Origin: Sphingomonas rosea
GTDB taxonomy: Bacteria > Pseudomonadota > Alphaproteobacteria > Sphingomonadales > Sphingomonadaceae
DNA: 64,000 nucleotides
NCBI RefSeq assembly: GCF_039538065.1
Contig: NZ_BAABBR010000001.1
Span: 2,208,501 to 2,272,500 of the forward strand
Reading direction: 5' to 3'
Every line of letters begins with the position of its first letter. The stretch's first letter is position 1. This document shows, piece after piece, positions 36,615-50,163 of the stretch. Under the pieces are notes generated by a model. The model was not told where the DNA came from and searched no databases. It saw nothing but the letters and a program-made list of their open reading frames with translations. The translations under genes were made by a program, and so were the position numbers.

Positions 36615-37198
36615 ATGGTCAGCCAGGCCTCGAGGAAGCGCGCGCCGGCGGGACCGGAACGCTCGGGATGGAATTGGGCGCCGGTCCAGTTGGCGTGGCG
36701 GACGACCGCGGGGATGGGCTGGCCGTGGTCGGCGCGGGCGACGGTGGCGGGGCCGTCCGCGGCGGCGTAACTGTGGGCGAAATAGACGTAATCACCGGTG
36801 CTTAGGCCGATTGCCTCATCGGCGACCTCAAGCCGGCTCCAGCCCATGTGCGGGATGGTGATGCCCGGCGCCGGGGTCAGGCGGCGGACCCGCCCGGGGA
36901 TCAGGCCGAGCGTATCGACCTCACCCTCGTCGCTGCGGGTGAAAAGGAGGTGCATGCCAAGACAGATGCCGAGCGCGGGGCCGGTGTAGCGGCGAAGCAC
37001 GTCGCCGAGCGCGAGCGCCTCGATCCGCTCCATCGCATAAGCCGCCGCGCCGACCCCGGGGAGGACGAGCCGTTCGGCCGACCGGATCTCGCCCGCGTCG
37101 CTGCTGCGGGTGACCTGCGCGCCCAAGCGGGTGAGCGCGATCTCGACCGAATTGATGTTGCCGTAACCGATGTCGACGAGGGTGACCGAGGCGCTCAC
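36611..37198 (-). CDS. hisH: Imidazole glycerol phosphate synthase glutaminase HisH
   Basis: 195 residues from GTG 37198, in a GTGA overlap with the hisCB stop. It starts [20 protein letters not shown] and has the glutaminase nucleophile in [12 protein letters not shown], with the catalytic His-Glu in QFHPERS. The residue after the nucleophile loop is His where Gln is usual (LGMQLL), a minor change. HisH hydrolyses glutamine and channels ammonia to HisF. The longer frame to 37285 lies in the hisB part and is not coding here. Confidence 0.95.
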   Translation of the reverse strand: MSASVTLVDIGYGNINSVEIALTRLGAQVTRSSDAGEIRSAERLVLPGVGAAAYAMERIEALALGDVLRRYTGPALGICLGMHLLFTRSDEGEVDTLGLIPGRVRRLTPAPGITIPHMGWSRLEVADEAIGLSTGDYVYFAHSYAAADGPATVARADHGQPIPAVVRHANWTGAQFHPERSGPAGARFLEAWLTI

Positions 37199-38850
37199 AG
37201 CATGCCCTTGGTGCTTGGCAGCGCGTCGGATTTGCCTTCGATTGCAAGCGCCTGGCGCAGGGCCCTGCCAAAGGCCTTGAAGCACGCCTCGACCTTGTGG
37301 TGGTCGTTTTCGCCCACGACGCGGACATGGATCGCGGCGCCGAGGCTGTCGGCAAGGCTCCGGAAGACGTGCGGCGTCATCTCGGTCGGATAGTCGCCGA
37401 CGTGGGTGGCTTCGAACGACCCGTCGAACTTGGCGAAGGGGCGGCCCGAGAGGTCGATCAGCACCTGTGCCTCGGTCTCGTCCATGGGCAGGGCGAAGCC
37501 GAAGCGGCCGATCCCGCGCTTGTCGCCGAGCGCGTCGCGAAGCCCCTGGCCGAGCGCGATCGCGACGTCCTCGATCGTGTGGTGGGGATCGATCTCGAGG
37601 TCGCCCTGGCAGGCGAGCGTCAGGCTGAACCCGCCATGCGCCGCGACCTGGTCGAGCATGTGGTCGTAATAGGGAATGCCGGTGTCGATCCGGCGCGGCT
37701 CGGGCGTATCGAGGTCGAGCGACAGGGCGATCCGCGTTTCCTTGGTGTCGCGGGCGATCTCGGCGGTCCGTCGCGGCGCGGCGTCGACCGCCACCCCGAA
37801 GGCGGCGAGCGCGGCGTCATTCTCCTGCGGCGTGCCGATAGTCAGGCGGACCCCGCCCGGCGCGGCCTGCGGGCGGTAGCGGACCTTGATCCCGTCGGCG
37901 GCGAGGCGACGGGCGAGCGCCTCGGTGTCCTCCGTCTCGAGGAACAGGAAATTGCCCGCGCTCGCATAGACCCTGGTCACGTGGGGCGAGCGGGCGATCA
38001 GCGGGGCGATCCGGTCGCGCTCGGCGAGGAGCCTGGCGATACGCTCGCGGTGGATCGCGCGGCGGGCGGGCTGGAGCGCTTCCAAGGCCGCGTTCACCGA
38101 CAGGGTCGGAAGCGGATAGGGTGGCAAGGCGCGCGAAATGAGCTCGAGGCTCGAAGCCGGCCCGACCAGCCCGCCGACCCGCGCGCCGGCGAGCGCGAAG
38201 GCCTTGGACAAGGTCTTCAAGACCAGCAGATTGTCGCGGGCGACCGCCTCGGCGGCGAGGCTGGGGGTGTCGCTGAACTCGAGATAGGCCTCGTCGGCGA
38301 GGATCATGACGCCCGGCAGCGCGTCGACGATGGCGAGGATCGTCGCGGGATCGACCTTGTTGCCGGTCGGATTATTGGGGGTGCAAAGGAACAGCAGCTT
38401 GACCGCCTCGTCGCCCCGAAGCGCTTCGACGACGGTATCGGCGTCGAGGTCGAAGTCCGCCGTGAGGGGAAGCTCGACGACGGTGCCGCCCTGGAGTCGC
38501 GCGAAGTGGGCATAGGCCGAGAAGCTCGGCACGCAGACTGCGGCCTTGTCGCGGGCGTCACGCAGGAACACCCGGCAGAGGAGGTCGATCGCATCGTCCC
38601 CGCCGCGCGTGACGAGGAACTGCTCGGGCGCGACCCCGTACAGTGCCGCCATGGCGGCACGCAGGCGTGCGGGCTGGGGCTCGGGATAGCGGTTGACCCC
38701 CGCCGCGACACTCCCGCCCGACAGGGGGCCGAACGGGCTTTCGTTGGCGTCGAGGAGGATGGCGTCGGGATCGGCGATGCGATTGCCGAGGTCGAAGGGC
38801 GCGAGCGCGAGGATTTCGGGCCGGGCGAGGCGCTGGGCGAGGGCAGTCAT
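37195..38850 (-). CDS. hisCB: Fused histidinol-phosphate aminotransferase and imidazoleglycerol-phosphate dehydratase (HisC-HisB)
   Basis: One unbroken 551-residue frame. Residues 1 to about 350 are HisC, a PLP aminotransferase: [22 protein letters not shown] and the PLP lysine block [16 protein letters not shown]. From about 361, [20 protein letters not shown] begins a complete HisB dehydratase with metal ligands in [24 protein letters not shown] and [20 protein letters not shown], ending PSTKGML. It would perform steps 6 and 7: dehydration of IGP and transamination of imidazole-acetol phosphate. The linker VAVDAAPR is very short. Both active sites look intact, so it is likely a working bifunctional enzyme. 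Confidence 0.93.
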   Translation of the reverse strand: MTALAQRLARPEILALAPFDLGNRIADPDAILLDANESPFGPLSGGSVAAGVNRYPEPQPARLRAAMAALYGVAPEQFLVTRGGDDAIDLLCRVFLRDARDKAAVCVPSFSAYAHFARLQGGTVVELPLTADFDLDADTVVEALRGDEAVKLLFLCTPNNPTGNKVDPATILAIVDALPGVMILADEAYLEFSDTPSLAAEAVARDNLLVLKTLSKAFALAGARVGGLVGPASSLELISRALPPYPLPTLSVNAALEALQPARRAIHRERIARLLAERDRIAPLIARSPHVTRVYASAGNFLFLETEDTEALARRLAADGIKVRYRPQAAPGGVRLTIGTPQENDAALAAFGVAVDAAPRRTAEIARDTKETRIALSLDLDTPEPRRIDTGIPYYDHMLDQVAAHGGFSLTLACQGDLEIDPHHTIEDVAIALGQGLRDALGDKRGIGRFGFALPMDETEAQVLIDLSGRPFAKFDGSFEATHVGDYPTEMTPHVFRSLADSLGAAIHVRVVGENDHHKVEACFKAFGRALRQALAIEGKSDALPSTKGML

Positions 38851-40133
38851 GCGGCGTTCCTTGCATCGGCGGCGCGGGCGTGGGCTTCCAATGCCTCGAG
38901 GCGGGCGAGGGCGGCGGCGGGGCCGGCGAGCGCGCGGCCCGCCTCGGGGGAAACGCGCTGGATGCTGATCGCCTTCATGAAGCTGTGGGTGGTGATCCCG
39001 CTCCAGGCGCGCGCGGCGCCGTCGGTGGGGAGGACGTGGCTCGAGCCCGCGAGATAGTCGCCGAAGCTTTCGGCCGCCGCATGACCGGCGAAGATCGCGC
39101 CGGCATTGGTGAGGGCCGGGAGCAGCGCGTCGGGATCGGCGAGCGCGAGGCAGAGGTGCTCGGGCGCATAAGCGTTGGCGATGGCCGCGGCTTCGCGAAG
39201 GTCGGCGGCGAGGATCGCGCGGCCATGCTTGAGCGAGCGGCGGGCGAGGTCGGCACGAGGCAGGGTCGTGACCTGGCGCTCGACCTCGGCGAGGGCGGCG
39301 GCGATGAGCGGCTCGTCGTCGCTGACCAGCAGGACCTGCGCGGCGGCGTCATGCTCGGCCTGGCTGAGGAGGTCGGCGGCGACCGTCGCGGGGCTGGCGG
39401 TCGCGTCGGCGATGACCATCAGCTCGGACGGGCCGGCGGGCATGTCGATGGCGGGCCCGCCGGGGAGGGCGCTGACCTGCGTCTTGGCTTCGGCGACCCA
39501 GGCGTTGCCGGGCCCGCAGATCTTGGGGCAGGCGGGGATGTCGCCCGCGCCGAAGGCAAGCGCGGCAATGGCCTGTGCCCCGCCGACGGTCCAGACATGG
39601 GTGATCCCGCACAGCTCGGCGGCAAGCGCGAGCGCGGCGGCGAGGCCGCCCTCGCTCGGGGGCGTGACGACGACGATCTCGCCGACGCCCGCGGCGCGCG
39701 CGGGGAGCGCGAGCATCAGCAGGGTCGAGAAGAGCGGAGTCGCGCCGCCGGGGACGTAGAGGCCGACGCGGTCGAGCGGGCGCCAGACCTTCTCGACGCG
39801 CAGGCCCGGCATGGTCTCGACCGCGGTGTCGGCGGGTCGGCTCGCTTCGTGGAAGGCGGCGACATTGGCGGCGGCGAGCTCCATCGCGGAAACCGCGTGG
39901 GCCGGAAGCGTGCGACGGGCCTCGGCGGCGAGCGGGGCGATCGCGACCCTGGCAGGCACCGCGCCGTCGATCCCGTCGGCGATGGCGCAGAGCGCCGGCC
40001 AGCCGCCGTCACGCACCTCGTTGACGATCGAGGTGACGCCGTTGACGAGCTCGGCCGAGCGGCGGGCGGGCGGGCGGGCGAGGGCGGCGGCCTGTTCGGC
40101 GGCCGACAGCGCGGACCAGGTCAGCGGCTTCAC
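38847..40133 (-). CDS. hisD: Histidinol dehydrogenase
   Basis: 428 residues. Characteristic blocks are [51 protein letters not shown], the metal-binding [32 protein letters not shown] and [10 protein letters not shown] with the catalytic Glu-His. It oxidises histidinol to histidine in two NAD-dependent steps using zinc. It overlaps both hisCB and hisG by 4 bp. Confidence 0.97.
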   Translation of the reverse strand: MKPLTWSALSAAEQAAALARPPARRSAELVNGVTSIVNEVRDGGWPALCAIADGIDGAVPARVAIAPLAAEARRTLPAHAVSAMELAAANVAAFHEASRPADTAVETMPGLRVEKVWRPLDRVGLYVPGGATPLFSTLLMLALPARAAGVGEIVVVTPPSEGGLAAALALAAELCGITHVWTVGGAQAIAALAFGAGDIPACPKICGPGNAWVAEAKTQVSALPGGPAIDMPAGPSELMVIADATASPATVAADLLSQAEHDAAAQVLLVSDDEPLIAAALAEVERQVTTLPRADLARRSLKHGRAILAADLREAAAIANAYAPEHLCLALADPDALLPALTNAGAIFAGHAAAESFGDYLAGSSHVLPTDGAARAWSGITTHSFMKAISIQRVSPEAGRALAGPAAALARLEALEAHARAADARNAA

Positions 40134-41020
40134 AGCATCATCTTTTCGATCGGGAGGACGAGGATCGCCGAGGCACCGGCGGCCTTCAATTGCTCGAGCG
40201 TCTCCCAGAAGACCGATTCCTGGCAGACGGCATGGACCGCGAAATGGCCCGGGCGACCGTGCAGCGGGATGATCGTCGGGGCCTCGGCGCCCGGCAGGAT
40301 GCGGGTGATCGCCGGGAGCGATTCCGAGCGGGCATTGAGGAGGATGTACTTGGCGTCCTTGGTGGTCAGAACGCCCTGGATCCGGCTGAGCAGCGCCTCG
40401 CCCAGCGCCGAGCGCGTAACGCCGATCTCGCGGGTGGTGCGGATGAGGACCGCTTCGCTGTCGAACACGTCGGCGACGGCGCGCAGGCCATTGGCCTCGA
40501 GCGTCGCGCCGGTCGAGACGAGATCACAGATGAAGGGCGCGATGCGCAAGCGCGGGGCGAGCTCGACCGCGCCGTTCATCTTGACCACGGTTGCGGCGAT
40601 GCCCTGGTCGGCGAGCCAGCGCTCGGTGATCCGAGGATAGGAGGTGGCGATGCGCTGGCCGGCGAGGCTTTGCGGGCCCTGCCAATCGAACGACTCGGGC
40701 GCGGCGAGTTTCAGCGAGCAGCGCGCGGTGCCGAGTGGGGCGACGACCTCGACCGCGGGCTCGGCCGAAGCGAGGCGGAATTCCTCGAGGACGTTGCCGC
40801 CGACGATCCCGAATTCGCACACGCCGTCGGCGACGAAGGTCGGGATGTCGTCGTCGCGCACGAACATGATGTCGGCGGGGAAGTTGTCGACCCGGGCGGT
40901 GAGCGCGTTGCGGCCGTTCTGGAGGCGCAGGCCCGCGTCCTTGAGAAGCTCGCGGCTGGTGTCGCTGAGCCGCCCGTTCTTCTGGATGGCGATGTGGAGG
41001 CGGTCGGCGTCAATCAGCAC
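40130..41020 (-). CDS. hisG: ATP phosphoribosyltransferase, long form
   Basis: 296 residues from GTG 41020, with AAGGA about 8 nt upstream. The catalytic part has HIAIQKNGRLSDTSRELLKDAG, FGIVGGNVLEE, RIATSYPRITERWL and DLVSTGATLEANGL, the PRPP-binding loop. The C-terminal 75 residues (TKDAKYILLNARSESLPAITRILPGA, then HAVCQESVFWETLEQLKAAGA) are the regulatory HisG_C domain that binds histidine, so no HisZ partner is needed. It performs the first committed step of the pathway. It overlaps the TrpR-like gene by 11 bp. Confidence 0.94.
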   Translation of the reverse strand: MLIDADRLHIAIQKNGRLSDTSRELLKDAGLRLQNGRNALTARVDNFPADIMFVRDDDIPTFVADGVCEFGIVGGNVLEEFRLASAEPAVEVVAPLGTARCSLKLAAPESFDWQGPQSLAGQRIATSYPRITERWLADQGIAATVVKMNGAVELAPRLRIAPFICDLVSTGATLEANGLRAVADVFDSEAVLIRTTREIGVTRSALGEALLSRIQGVLTTKDAKYILLNARSESLPAITRILPGAEAPTIIPLHGRPGHFAVHAVCQESVFWETLEQLKAAGASAILVLPIEKMML

Positions 41021-41342
41021 TGTCTTGATCCTTGAGCCGGTCGATCGCGGCGCGATAGCCGCCGTTCTTCTCCTGGCGGAGGAAGCGGGCGACCCGGACG
41101 ATGGTGGTGGTGGAAACGCCGGTGGCGTCATGAATGTCGCGGTAGGAGAGGTCGCTCCCGTCGAGCAGGCGGGCGACGTGCCAGCGCTCGGCGAGGGTAC
41201 GGATCTCCTGCGGGGTGCACAGGTCGGTGAGGAGGCGCGCCATGGCGTCGGGCGTCGGCGCCGTCAGCAGAGCGCGGCACAGTTCCTCGAACAGGGCATC
41301 GCCGTCGCGGGACGGGGCGGGGGAGACGGGCGCTTGTTTCAT
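41010..41342 (-). CDS. TrpR-like regulator (YerC/YecD family), probable his operon regulator
   Basis: 110 residues. The TrpR superfamily core is LLTDLCTPQEIRTLAERWHVARLLDGSDLSYRDIHDATGVSTTTIVRVARFLR, including the helix-turn-helix. It resembles YerC/YecD proteins, some of which have been proposed as histidine-responsive regulators (HisR). Being the first gene of the his operon and overlapping hisG supports control of this operon, which is inference. Two 9-bp direct repeats lie directly upstream of the ATG and could be its operator. Confidence 0.85.
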   Translation of the reverse strand: MKQAPVSPAPSRDGDALFEELCRALLTAPTPDAMARLLTDLCTPQEIRTLAERWHVARLLDGSDLSYRDIHDATGVSTTTIVRVARFLRQEKNGGYRAAIDRLKDQDSAD

Positions 41343-41369
41343 CGTGCTAATACGCTGAAACGTGCAAAT
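41343..41369 (-). promoter_or_regulatory. Direct repeats at the his operon promoter
   Basis: CGTGCTAAT at 41343-41351 and CGTGCAAAT at 41361-41369, starting 18 bp apart, differ at one base. On the minus strand TTGACT is followed 16 bp later by TATTTG, a plausible -35/-10 pair whose -10 overlaps the distal repeat. The location suits an operator. Confidence 0.4.
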
Positions 41370-41395
41370 AGGTTCGCGGCCCGGTTAGTCAAGCC

Positions 41396-41926
41396 TCAGG
41401 GCAGCACCCAGCGGATCAAGAGGCGGATGGCATCGCTCGTCGGCCGGCCATCGGAATCGGTGGCGGGGATGAAGCGGGCGCGGGTGCGGATGACCCGGCA
41501 GGTCGCCGCGTCGAGCGCGGCCGAACCGCTGCTCGAAAGGATCGTGCAGCGCGCGACCCGGCCTTGCGGATCGACCGCCACCTCGAAACGGGTGGTGCCC
41601 TGCTCGTTGCGACGGATCGCGTCGGCGGGATAGTCCTCGTCCGAGAAGAGGGCCGCGAGGTTGGCCCTAGCCGGCGTGGCAAGGCCGCGGCCTGGCGAGA
41701 CGGGGTTCGCCGAAACGCCCGTCGGCGGCGGCGGAGGCGGCGGTGGCGGGCTCGGCCGTTCCTCGGTTTCGCGCGGCAAGGGGGGCGCGTCCGGCACGTC
41801 CTCTTCCTGCTGCCACCCCCAGAAGGCGACCGCGAGGATGGCCGCGAGCAGCACCGCGAGGATGGTTTGCTTGCCCGAGCCGCCCGGCTGGACCGGATCC
41901 GGTGACTTTCTCCGCGCCAACGCCAA
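41396..41926 (-). CDS. TonB-family energy transducer-like protein
   Basis: 176 residues, TTG start at 41926 with GGAGG about 4 nt upstream. A membrane anchor (TILAVLLAAILAVAFWGW) near 20-37 is followed by a proline stretch of nine residues and a C-terminal TonB_C-like domain (TTRFEVAVDPQGRVARCTILSSSGSAAL...ARFIPATD). TonB-type proteins span the periplasm to energise outer-membrane transport. No exbBD neighbour is present, so the partner receptor and energising complex are unknown. A second TTG two codons later is an alternative start. Confidence 0.82.
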   Translation of the reverse strand: MALARRKSPDPVQPGGSGKQTILAVLLAAILAVAFWGWQQEEDVPDAPPLPRETEERPSPPPPPPPPPTGVSANPVSPGRGLATPARANLAALFSDEDYPADAIRRNEQGTTRFEVAVDPQGRVARCTILSSSGSAALDAATCRVIRTRARFIPATDSDGRPTSDAIRLLIRWVLP

Positions 41927-42187
41927 CGCTCCTCCCCCACCAAAGCAAACGCCCGGGCCACTCGTCGGAGCGACCCGGGCGTCCTGCGTGACGATTGCTC
42001 GTCAGCCCCCTTGGACCTACGCGGCAGGAGTGTGCCGCGGCTTGGAGCCCGATTGCTGCCGCCTTTTCCGGCGCTTGTCATCAGGGCGGGCACGATGCTG
42101 GCAAGTTTTCCACAGCCCCTGTGGCGAGTCGGACACATGGGTGCGGGCGATTGCCTGTTCAGGTGACGCTCTCTAGGGGAGGAGCCC
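41927..42187. other. Structured 261-bp divergent intergenic region (tonB-like / proS)
   Basis: Holds three inverted repeats: ACGCCCGGG/CCCGGGCGT (41949-41957 with 41974-41982), CGCGGCA-GGAGTG-TGCCGCG (about 42019-42038) and CCACAG-CCC-CTGTGG (42110-42124). Read leftwards, the first is followed by TTTGCTTT, which resembles a rho-independent terminator. A small leftward RNA ending there is possible. I found no tRNA fold and no clear proS promoter. Confidence 0.45.
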
Positions 42188-43510
42188 ATGCGCCTTTCCC
42201 AAGCCTTTCTCCCCGTCCTCAAGGAAAGCCCCAGCGACGCCCAGATCGTCAGCCACAAGCTGATGCTGCGCGCTGGGCTCGTCCGCCAGACCGCCGCCGG
42301 CATCTATGCCTGGCTGCCGCTCGGCCTCCGGGTCCTGAACAAGATCGAGCAGATCGTCCGCGAGGAGCAGGACAAGGCAGGCGCGATCGAGCTCCTCATG
42401 CCGACGCTGCAGAGCGCCGACCTGTGGCGGCAGAGCGGGCGCTACGACGCTTATGGCCCCGAGATGCTTCGCATCCGCGACCGCCACGACCGCGAGATCC
42501 TCTACGGTCCCACCAACGAGGAAATGATCACCGCGCTGTTCGCGGTCGACACCACCAGTTACCGCCAGCTGCCGCGGACGCTCTATCACATTCAGTGGAA
42601 GTTCCGCGACGAGGTCCGCCCGCGCTTCGGAGTGATGCGCGGGCGCGAGTTCCTGATGAAGGACGCCTACAGCTTCGACCTCGACGAGGCGGGCGCCAGG
42701 CTGAGCTATTACAAGCAGATGCTGGCCTATCTTCGCACCTTCCAGCGGATGGGCATCCAGGCGGTCCCGATGCGCGCGGCCAACGGCCCGATCGGCGGCG
42801 ACCTGTCCCACGAATTCATCGTGCTCGCGCCCACCGGCGAGAGCGAGGTCTTCTACGACAGCGCCTACGACAGCTTCGACTGGAGCCAGGCGGACCTGAA
42901 TTATGCCGACGAGGCCGGGCTGAAGGGCCTCTTCGACCGCGTGAACACCACCTATGCGGCGACCGACGAGACCCACGACGAAGCCAAGTGGGCCGAGCTG
43001 CCCGAAGCCAGTCGCCGCACGGGCCGCGGGATCGAGGTCGGGCACATCTTCTATTTCGGCACCAAGTACAGCGAATCGATGGGCCTCAAGGTGAGCGGCC
43101 CCGACGGCGGCAACGTCGTCCCGCACATGGGGAGCTACGGGGTCGGGGTCAGCCGCCTGGTCGGCGCGATCATCGAGGCGAGCCACGACGACAACGGCAT
43201 CGTCTGGCCCGAGGCGGTGGCGCCCTGGCAGGTGGGGCTGGTGACGATGCGCGGCGACGATGCGGCCAGCCAAGCGGCCGCGAGCGACATCTACGACAAG
43301 CTCACCGCCGCCGGCGTCGAAGTCCTCTACGACGACCGCGACGAGCGGGGCGGGGCCAAGCTTGCGGGCATGGACCTCATGGGCCTGCCGAAACAGATCA
43401 TCGTGGGCCCCCGCGGGCTCGCCGCCGGCACGGTCGAACTCAAGGACCGTCGCACCGGCGAGAAGGAAGAGATTTCGATCGAGAGCGCGCTTTCGAGGCT
43501 CACGGCATGA
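42188..43510 (+). CDS. proS: Prolyl-tRNA synthetase
   Basis: 440 residues, the shorter alphaproteobacterial type without the editing domain of the E. coli enzyme. Class II motif 2 is in [20 protein letters not shown] and motif 3 in [17 protein letters not shown]; the N-terminus [24 protein letters not shown] and [10 protein letters not shown] are ProRS hallmarks. The C-terminal anticodon-binding domain ([12 protein letters not shown]...[17 protein letters not shown]) is complete. It charges tRNAPro. GAGG lies 7 nt before the ATG. lolC follows with an ATGA overlap. Confidence 0.97.
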   Translation: MRLSQAFLPVLKESPSDAQIVSHKLMLRAGLVRQTAAGIYAWLPLGLRVLNKIEQIVREEQDKAGAIELLMPTLQSADLWRQSGRYDAYGPEMLRIRDRHDREILYGPTNEEMITALFAVDTTSYRQLPRTLYHIQWKFRDEVRPRFGVMRGREFLMKDAYSFDLDEAGARLSYYKQMLAYLRTFQRMGIQAVPMRAANGPIGGDLSHEFIVLAPTGESEVFYDSAYDSFDWSQADLNYADEAGLKGLFDRVNTTYAATDETHDEAKWAELPEASRRTGRGIEVGHIFYFGTKYSESMGLKVSGPDGGNVVPHMGSYGVGVSRLVGAIIEASHDDNGIVWPEAVAPWQVGLVTMRGDDAASQAAASDIYDKLTAAGVEVLYDDRDERGGAKLAGMDLMGLPKQIIVGPRGLAAGTVELKDRRTGEKEEISIESALSRLTA

Positions 43511-44763
43511 TCCTCAACCGCTACGAGCGGATCATTGCCAAGCGCTACCTCCTCCCCGGCAAGGGAGAGGGCGAGCGCTTCATCTTCCTGGTCTCGATGA
43601 TCAGCCTCGGCGCGGTCGCGCTCGGCGTCGCCGCCCTCATCATCGTCATGAGCGTGATGAACGGCTTTCGTGCCGAGCTGTTCGAGAAGACCGCGGGGCT
43701 TAACGGCCATGCGGTCATCCAGGGCTATGACGGGCGGCTGTCGAACTGGCAGCAGATCGCCGACAGCGCGAAGAAGGTGCCGGGCGTGACCTCGGCCCTG
43801 CCGCTGATCGAGCAGCCGCTGATGGCCAGCGCCAACGGCCGGGTCGAGGGCGTGCTGGTGCGCGGCATGCGGGTCGGCGACATCCGCCAGAACCCGGTGC
43901 TGACCGGCGGGGTCAAGAGCGGCAGCCTCAACAACCTCACCCCCGGCTGCAATTGCGTTGCGATCGGCACCCGCCTCGCGCAGCAGCTCGGCGCCTTTCC
44001 GGGCTCCGAGATCAGCCTGATCAGCCCCGAGGGTCGCGACACGCCGATCGGGACCGTGCCGCGGATCGTCAGCTACACCGTCGCCGCGACCTTCGAGGTC
44101 GGCGTCTACGATTATGACAATGCCTTCGTCATCCTGCCGATGGAGGATGCGCAGACCCTGCTGATGATGGGCGACCAGGTCGGAATCGTCGAGGTGAAGG
44201 TCACCGACCCCGACAAGATCGACCGCCAGATGGGCGCGCTGTCGCAGATCGTGCAGGGCCGAGGGGTCGCGGTCGACTGGCGCAGCATGAACGCCGCGAT
44301 CTTCGAAGCGCTCGAGGTCGAGCGGGTCGCGATGTTCGTGGTCCTCTCGCTGATCATCCTCGTTGCGGTGTTCAACATCCTCTCGAGCCTGATCATGCTG
44401 GTCCGCGCCAAGACCCGCGACATCGCCATCCTGCGCACCATGGGCGCGAGCCGGCGGGGCATGATGAAGGTGTTCGTCACTGTCGGCACGACCATCGGGA
44501 CGCTCGGCATCCTCCTCGGCATCATCATCGGCGCGGTGTTCCTCTTCTTCCGCCAGCCGATCGTGAACGTCATCCAGTGGATGACCGGGCAGAATTTGTG
44601 GGACCCCAGCGTGCGCTTCCTGTCCGAATTGCCGAGCAAGACCGATCCGGTCGAGGTGACCGTGATCATCCTGACCGCGCTGGTCCTGAGCTTCCTCTCG
44701 ACGCTCTATCCGGCGTGGAAGGCGGCGAGCACGGACCCGGTGCAGGTGCTTCGTTATGAGTGA
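43507..44763 (+). CDS. lolC: Lipoprotein-releasing ABC transporter permease LolC/LolE
   Basis: 418 residues in an ATGA overlap with proS. Helix 1 follows [41 protein letters not shown], the LolC/E signature. A large periplasmic domain is followed by three C-terminal helices of the FtsX-like domain ([20 protein letters not shown] and others). The complex extracts outer-membrane lipoproteins for LolA. lolD overlaps its end by 8 bp. A single permease gene is the usual alphaproteobacterial form. Confidence 0.93.
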   Translation: MILNRYERIIAKRYLLPGKGEGERFIFLVSMISLGAVALGVAALIIVMSVMNGFRAELFEKTAGLNGHAVIQGYDGRLSNWQQIADSAKKVPGVTSALPLIEQPLMASANGRVEGVLVRGMRVGDIRQNPVLTGGVKSGSLNNLTPGCNCVAIGTRLAQQLGAFPGSEISLISPEGRDTPIGTVPRIVSYTVAATFEVGVYDYDNAFVILPMEDAQTLLMMGDQVGIVEVKVTDPDKIDRQMGALSQIVQGRGVAVDWRSMNAAIFEALEVERVAMFVVLSLIILVAVFNILSSLIMLVRAKTRDIAILRTMGASRRGMMKVFVTVGTTIGTLGILLGIIIGAVFLFFRQPIVNVIQWMTGQNLWDPSVRFLSELPSKTDPVEVTVIILTALVLSFLSTLYPAWKAASTDPVQVLRYE

Positions 44764-45451
44764 GCCAGTTCTCGAAACCACCGGCCTGCGCCGGGCCTTC
44801 ACCCAGGGCGACACCACCATCGAGGTGCTGCGCGGGGTCGACCTCGCGGTCCAGCCGGGCGAGATCGTCGCGCTGCTGGGGCCGTCGGGCTCGGGCAAGT
44901 CGACCCTGCTCCAGGCCGTCGGCCTGCTCGAGGGCGGGTTCGAAGGGTCGATCCGGATCAACGGCCGCCAAGCCGAAAAGCTCGACACCGACGGGCGGAC
45001 CGACCTGCGGCGCGAGGCGCTCGGCTTCGTCTACCAGTTCCACCACCTGCTGCCCGACTTCACCGCGATCGAGAACGTGACGCTGCCGCAGCTGATCCGC
45101 GACGCCGAACCCGAGGCGGCGAAGGAGCGGGCGATCGCGCTCCTGACCGCGCTCGGCCTCGGCCACCGGCTCGACCATCGCCCGGCCAAGCTCTCGGGCG
45201 GCGAGCAGCAGCGGGTCGCGGTCGCCCGCGCGCTCGCCAATCGCCCGCCGCTGGTGCTTGCCGACGAGCCGACCGGCAATCTCGACGAGCATACCGCCGA
45301 CGTGGTGCTGGCCGAATTCCTGAACCTCGTCCGGGGCGAGGGGAGCGCGGCGCTGGTCGCGACGCATAACGAGCGACTGGCGCGCAAGATGGACCGGGTC
45401 GTGCGACTTCACGAAGGCCGGCTCGCGACGCTGGGACCTAAAGCGGACTGA
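44756..45451 (+). CDS. lolD: Lipoprotein-releasing ABC transporter ATPase LolD
   Basis: 231 residues. Walker [11 protein letters not shown] near 43-52, the Q-loop [21 protein letters not shown] signature [15 protein letters not shown] and Walker [13 protein letters not shown] are all present, and the Q-loop wording matches LolD. It powers release of lipoproteins with LolC. The start lies inside lolC (8-bp overlap). Confidence 0.95.
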   Translation: MSEPVLETTGLRRAFTQGDTTIEVLRGVDLAVQPGEIVALLGPSGSGKSTLLQAVGLLEGGFEGSIRINGRQAEKLDTDGRTDLRREALGFVYQFHHLLPDFTAIENVTLPQLIRDAEPEAAKERAIALLTALGLGHRLDHRPAKLSGGEQQRVAVARALANRPPLVLADEPTGNLDEHTADVVLAEFLNLVRGEGSAALVATHNERLARKMDRVVRLHEGRLATLGPKAD

Positions 45452-45465
45452 AGCGTTCGGGGCCA

Positions 45466-46593
45466 ATGGCCAATCGTCCTCCGTTCGATCCTGACGCGCC
45501 CCCGCCGGGCGGCTTCAATCCCCGCTTCGGGCGCGACGGACCTGGCCGGCCCCAGCCCATCCGCGACGAGGGACCGCGGTTCGACCGGGACTTCGATCGG
45601 CGGGGCGGACCCGAACGCGACCCGTTCGAGCCCGGACGCGACCGTCGTTCGGGTGGCGACGGCGGAGGGCCGTCTCGGCCGGCCAGGATCTGGCTGATCC
45701 TTGGTGGACTGCTGATCCTCGGCGCGATCATCTTCGGCCTCACCCTCACTCGGTCGGGCGCGGGCAGCGATGCGATCGGCGGCAACAGCGAGGCGACGGC
45801 GACCAACGAGGACGTCGCCGAGGCCGCCCAGCCGCAGGACCGCTGCGCTGCGCCCGCGACCTACGACCTCCTCAAGCGTCAGCTCTTCCGGCAGGCGGCG
45901 GCGACCCGCGGGTCGGACCAGGCGACCTTCGACAGCCTCGCCGGCTATGCCTCGGTGCGGGTCTCGGGCCCGACGCTTCGCGACCAGGACCAGGGGCTCG
46001 AGCGGATCAGCTGCGGCGCCGATGTCGCGCTCGACCTTCCGCCGGGCCTCCAGGTGACGGGCGGCCGTCGGACGCTGACCGCGAGCCTGACTTACGATCT
46101 CCAGCCCTCGGCCGATGGCAGCGGTGACGTCATGACGCTGCGCGGCGCCGAGGGCATCACCGTGCCGCTCGCGACGCTGGCGCGCACGAGCAGCGCCCCG
46201 CGGCCCACGGTGCCGGTCCCGACCTCCCCCGACAGCGACAATCCGAGCGCGGCGGTGCCCGATCCGGAGCCCGCGCCGCCGCCGGTCCCGGCCGAGCCTG
46301 CGGCGACCAGCGCCGCGCGGCCGAGCTTCAACTGCGCGCGCGCGCGGACCTCGGGCGAGATCGCGGTGTGCCAGAGCGACAGCCTCGCCGCGCTCGACCG
46401 GCAGATGGCGAGCTATTATGTCGATGCGCTGCGCGGTGCCGACGGCGAGCAGCGCGCGCTCCTCCAGCGCACCCGCGACCGGTTCCTCGGCTATCGCGAC
46501 CGCTGCACCACCGACCGCTGCATCGCCGACGCCTATCGCGGGCGGATCACCGAAATCGGCGACATCGTCGAAGGGCGCTGGCGGGGGCGGTAA
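45466..46593 (+). CDS. Membrane-anchored protein with C-terminal LprI (DUF1311) domain
   Basis: 375 residues. Residues 1-65 are disordered and rich in Pro, Gly, Arg and Asp. A membrane helix at about 70-90 (RIWLILGGLLILGAIIFGLTL) is followed by an unassigned region, a Pro/Ala linker, and an LprI-type domain at the end (CARARTSGEIAVCQSDSLAALDRQMASYY, then YRDRCTTDRCIADAYRGRI) with four cysteines likely forming disulphides. LprI proteins inhibit lysozymes in some bacteria. The gene follows lolD by 14 bp but a shared role is not established. Confidence 0.75.
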   Translation: MANRPPFDPDAPPPGGFNPRFGRDGPGRPQPIRDEGPRFDRDFDRRGGPERDPFEPGRDRRSGGDGGGPSRPARIWLILGGLLILGAIIFGLTLTRSGAGSDAIGGNSEATATNEDVAEAAQPQDRCAAPATYDLLKRQLFRQAAATRGSDQATFDSLAGYASVRVSGPTLRDQDQGLERISCGADVALDLPPGLQVTGGRRTLTASLTYDLQPSADGSGDVMTLRGAEGITVPLATLARTSSAPRPTVPVPTSPDSDNPSAAVPDPEPAPPPVPAEPAATSAARPSFNCARARTSGEIAVCQSDSLAALDRQMASYYVDALRGADGEQRALLQRTRDRFLGYRDRCTTDRCIADAYRGRITEIGDIVEGRWRGR

Positions 46594-46653
46594 CTGGGGA
46601 TAAGTCGTGCCCTTCCGCTTGGCGGAGGCACCCCCCATTTGCTACCCCGAATC

Positions 46654-50094
<3,441 letters not shown>

Positions 50095-50102
50095 CAAACC
50101 AA

Positions 50103-50134
50103 AACGTCGCCCCGGCGCGGGCCGGGACGACGTT
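50103..50134. repeat. REP-like palindromic element, copy B (dnaE/hemerythrin terminator region)
   Basis: AACGTCGCCCCGGC (50103-50116) pairs with GCCGGGACGACGTT (50121-50134) apart from one mismatch, leaving a 4-nt loop, flanked by AAACC and GGTTT. It lies between convergent dnaE and the hemerythrin gene. Its core resembles copy A at 14990-15022. The flanking A/T runs on both sides make a bidirectional terminator function plausible. Confidence 0.6.
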
Positions 50135-50163
50135 CTGGTTTACACGAAGCTCGTCGCCGAGCC

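Noticed and set aside
42103..42115. DnaA-box-like TTTTCCACAG sequence
   Set aside because: Only one imperfect match to TTATCCACA, no cluster, no AT-rich unwinding region and no origin-type gene neighbours.
46634..46641. CCCCATTT resembling a sigma-32 -10 element before dnaE
   Set aside because: No CTTGAAA element at 11-15 bp; the nearest CTTG is too close, so it was not called a promoter.
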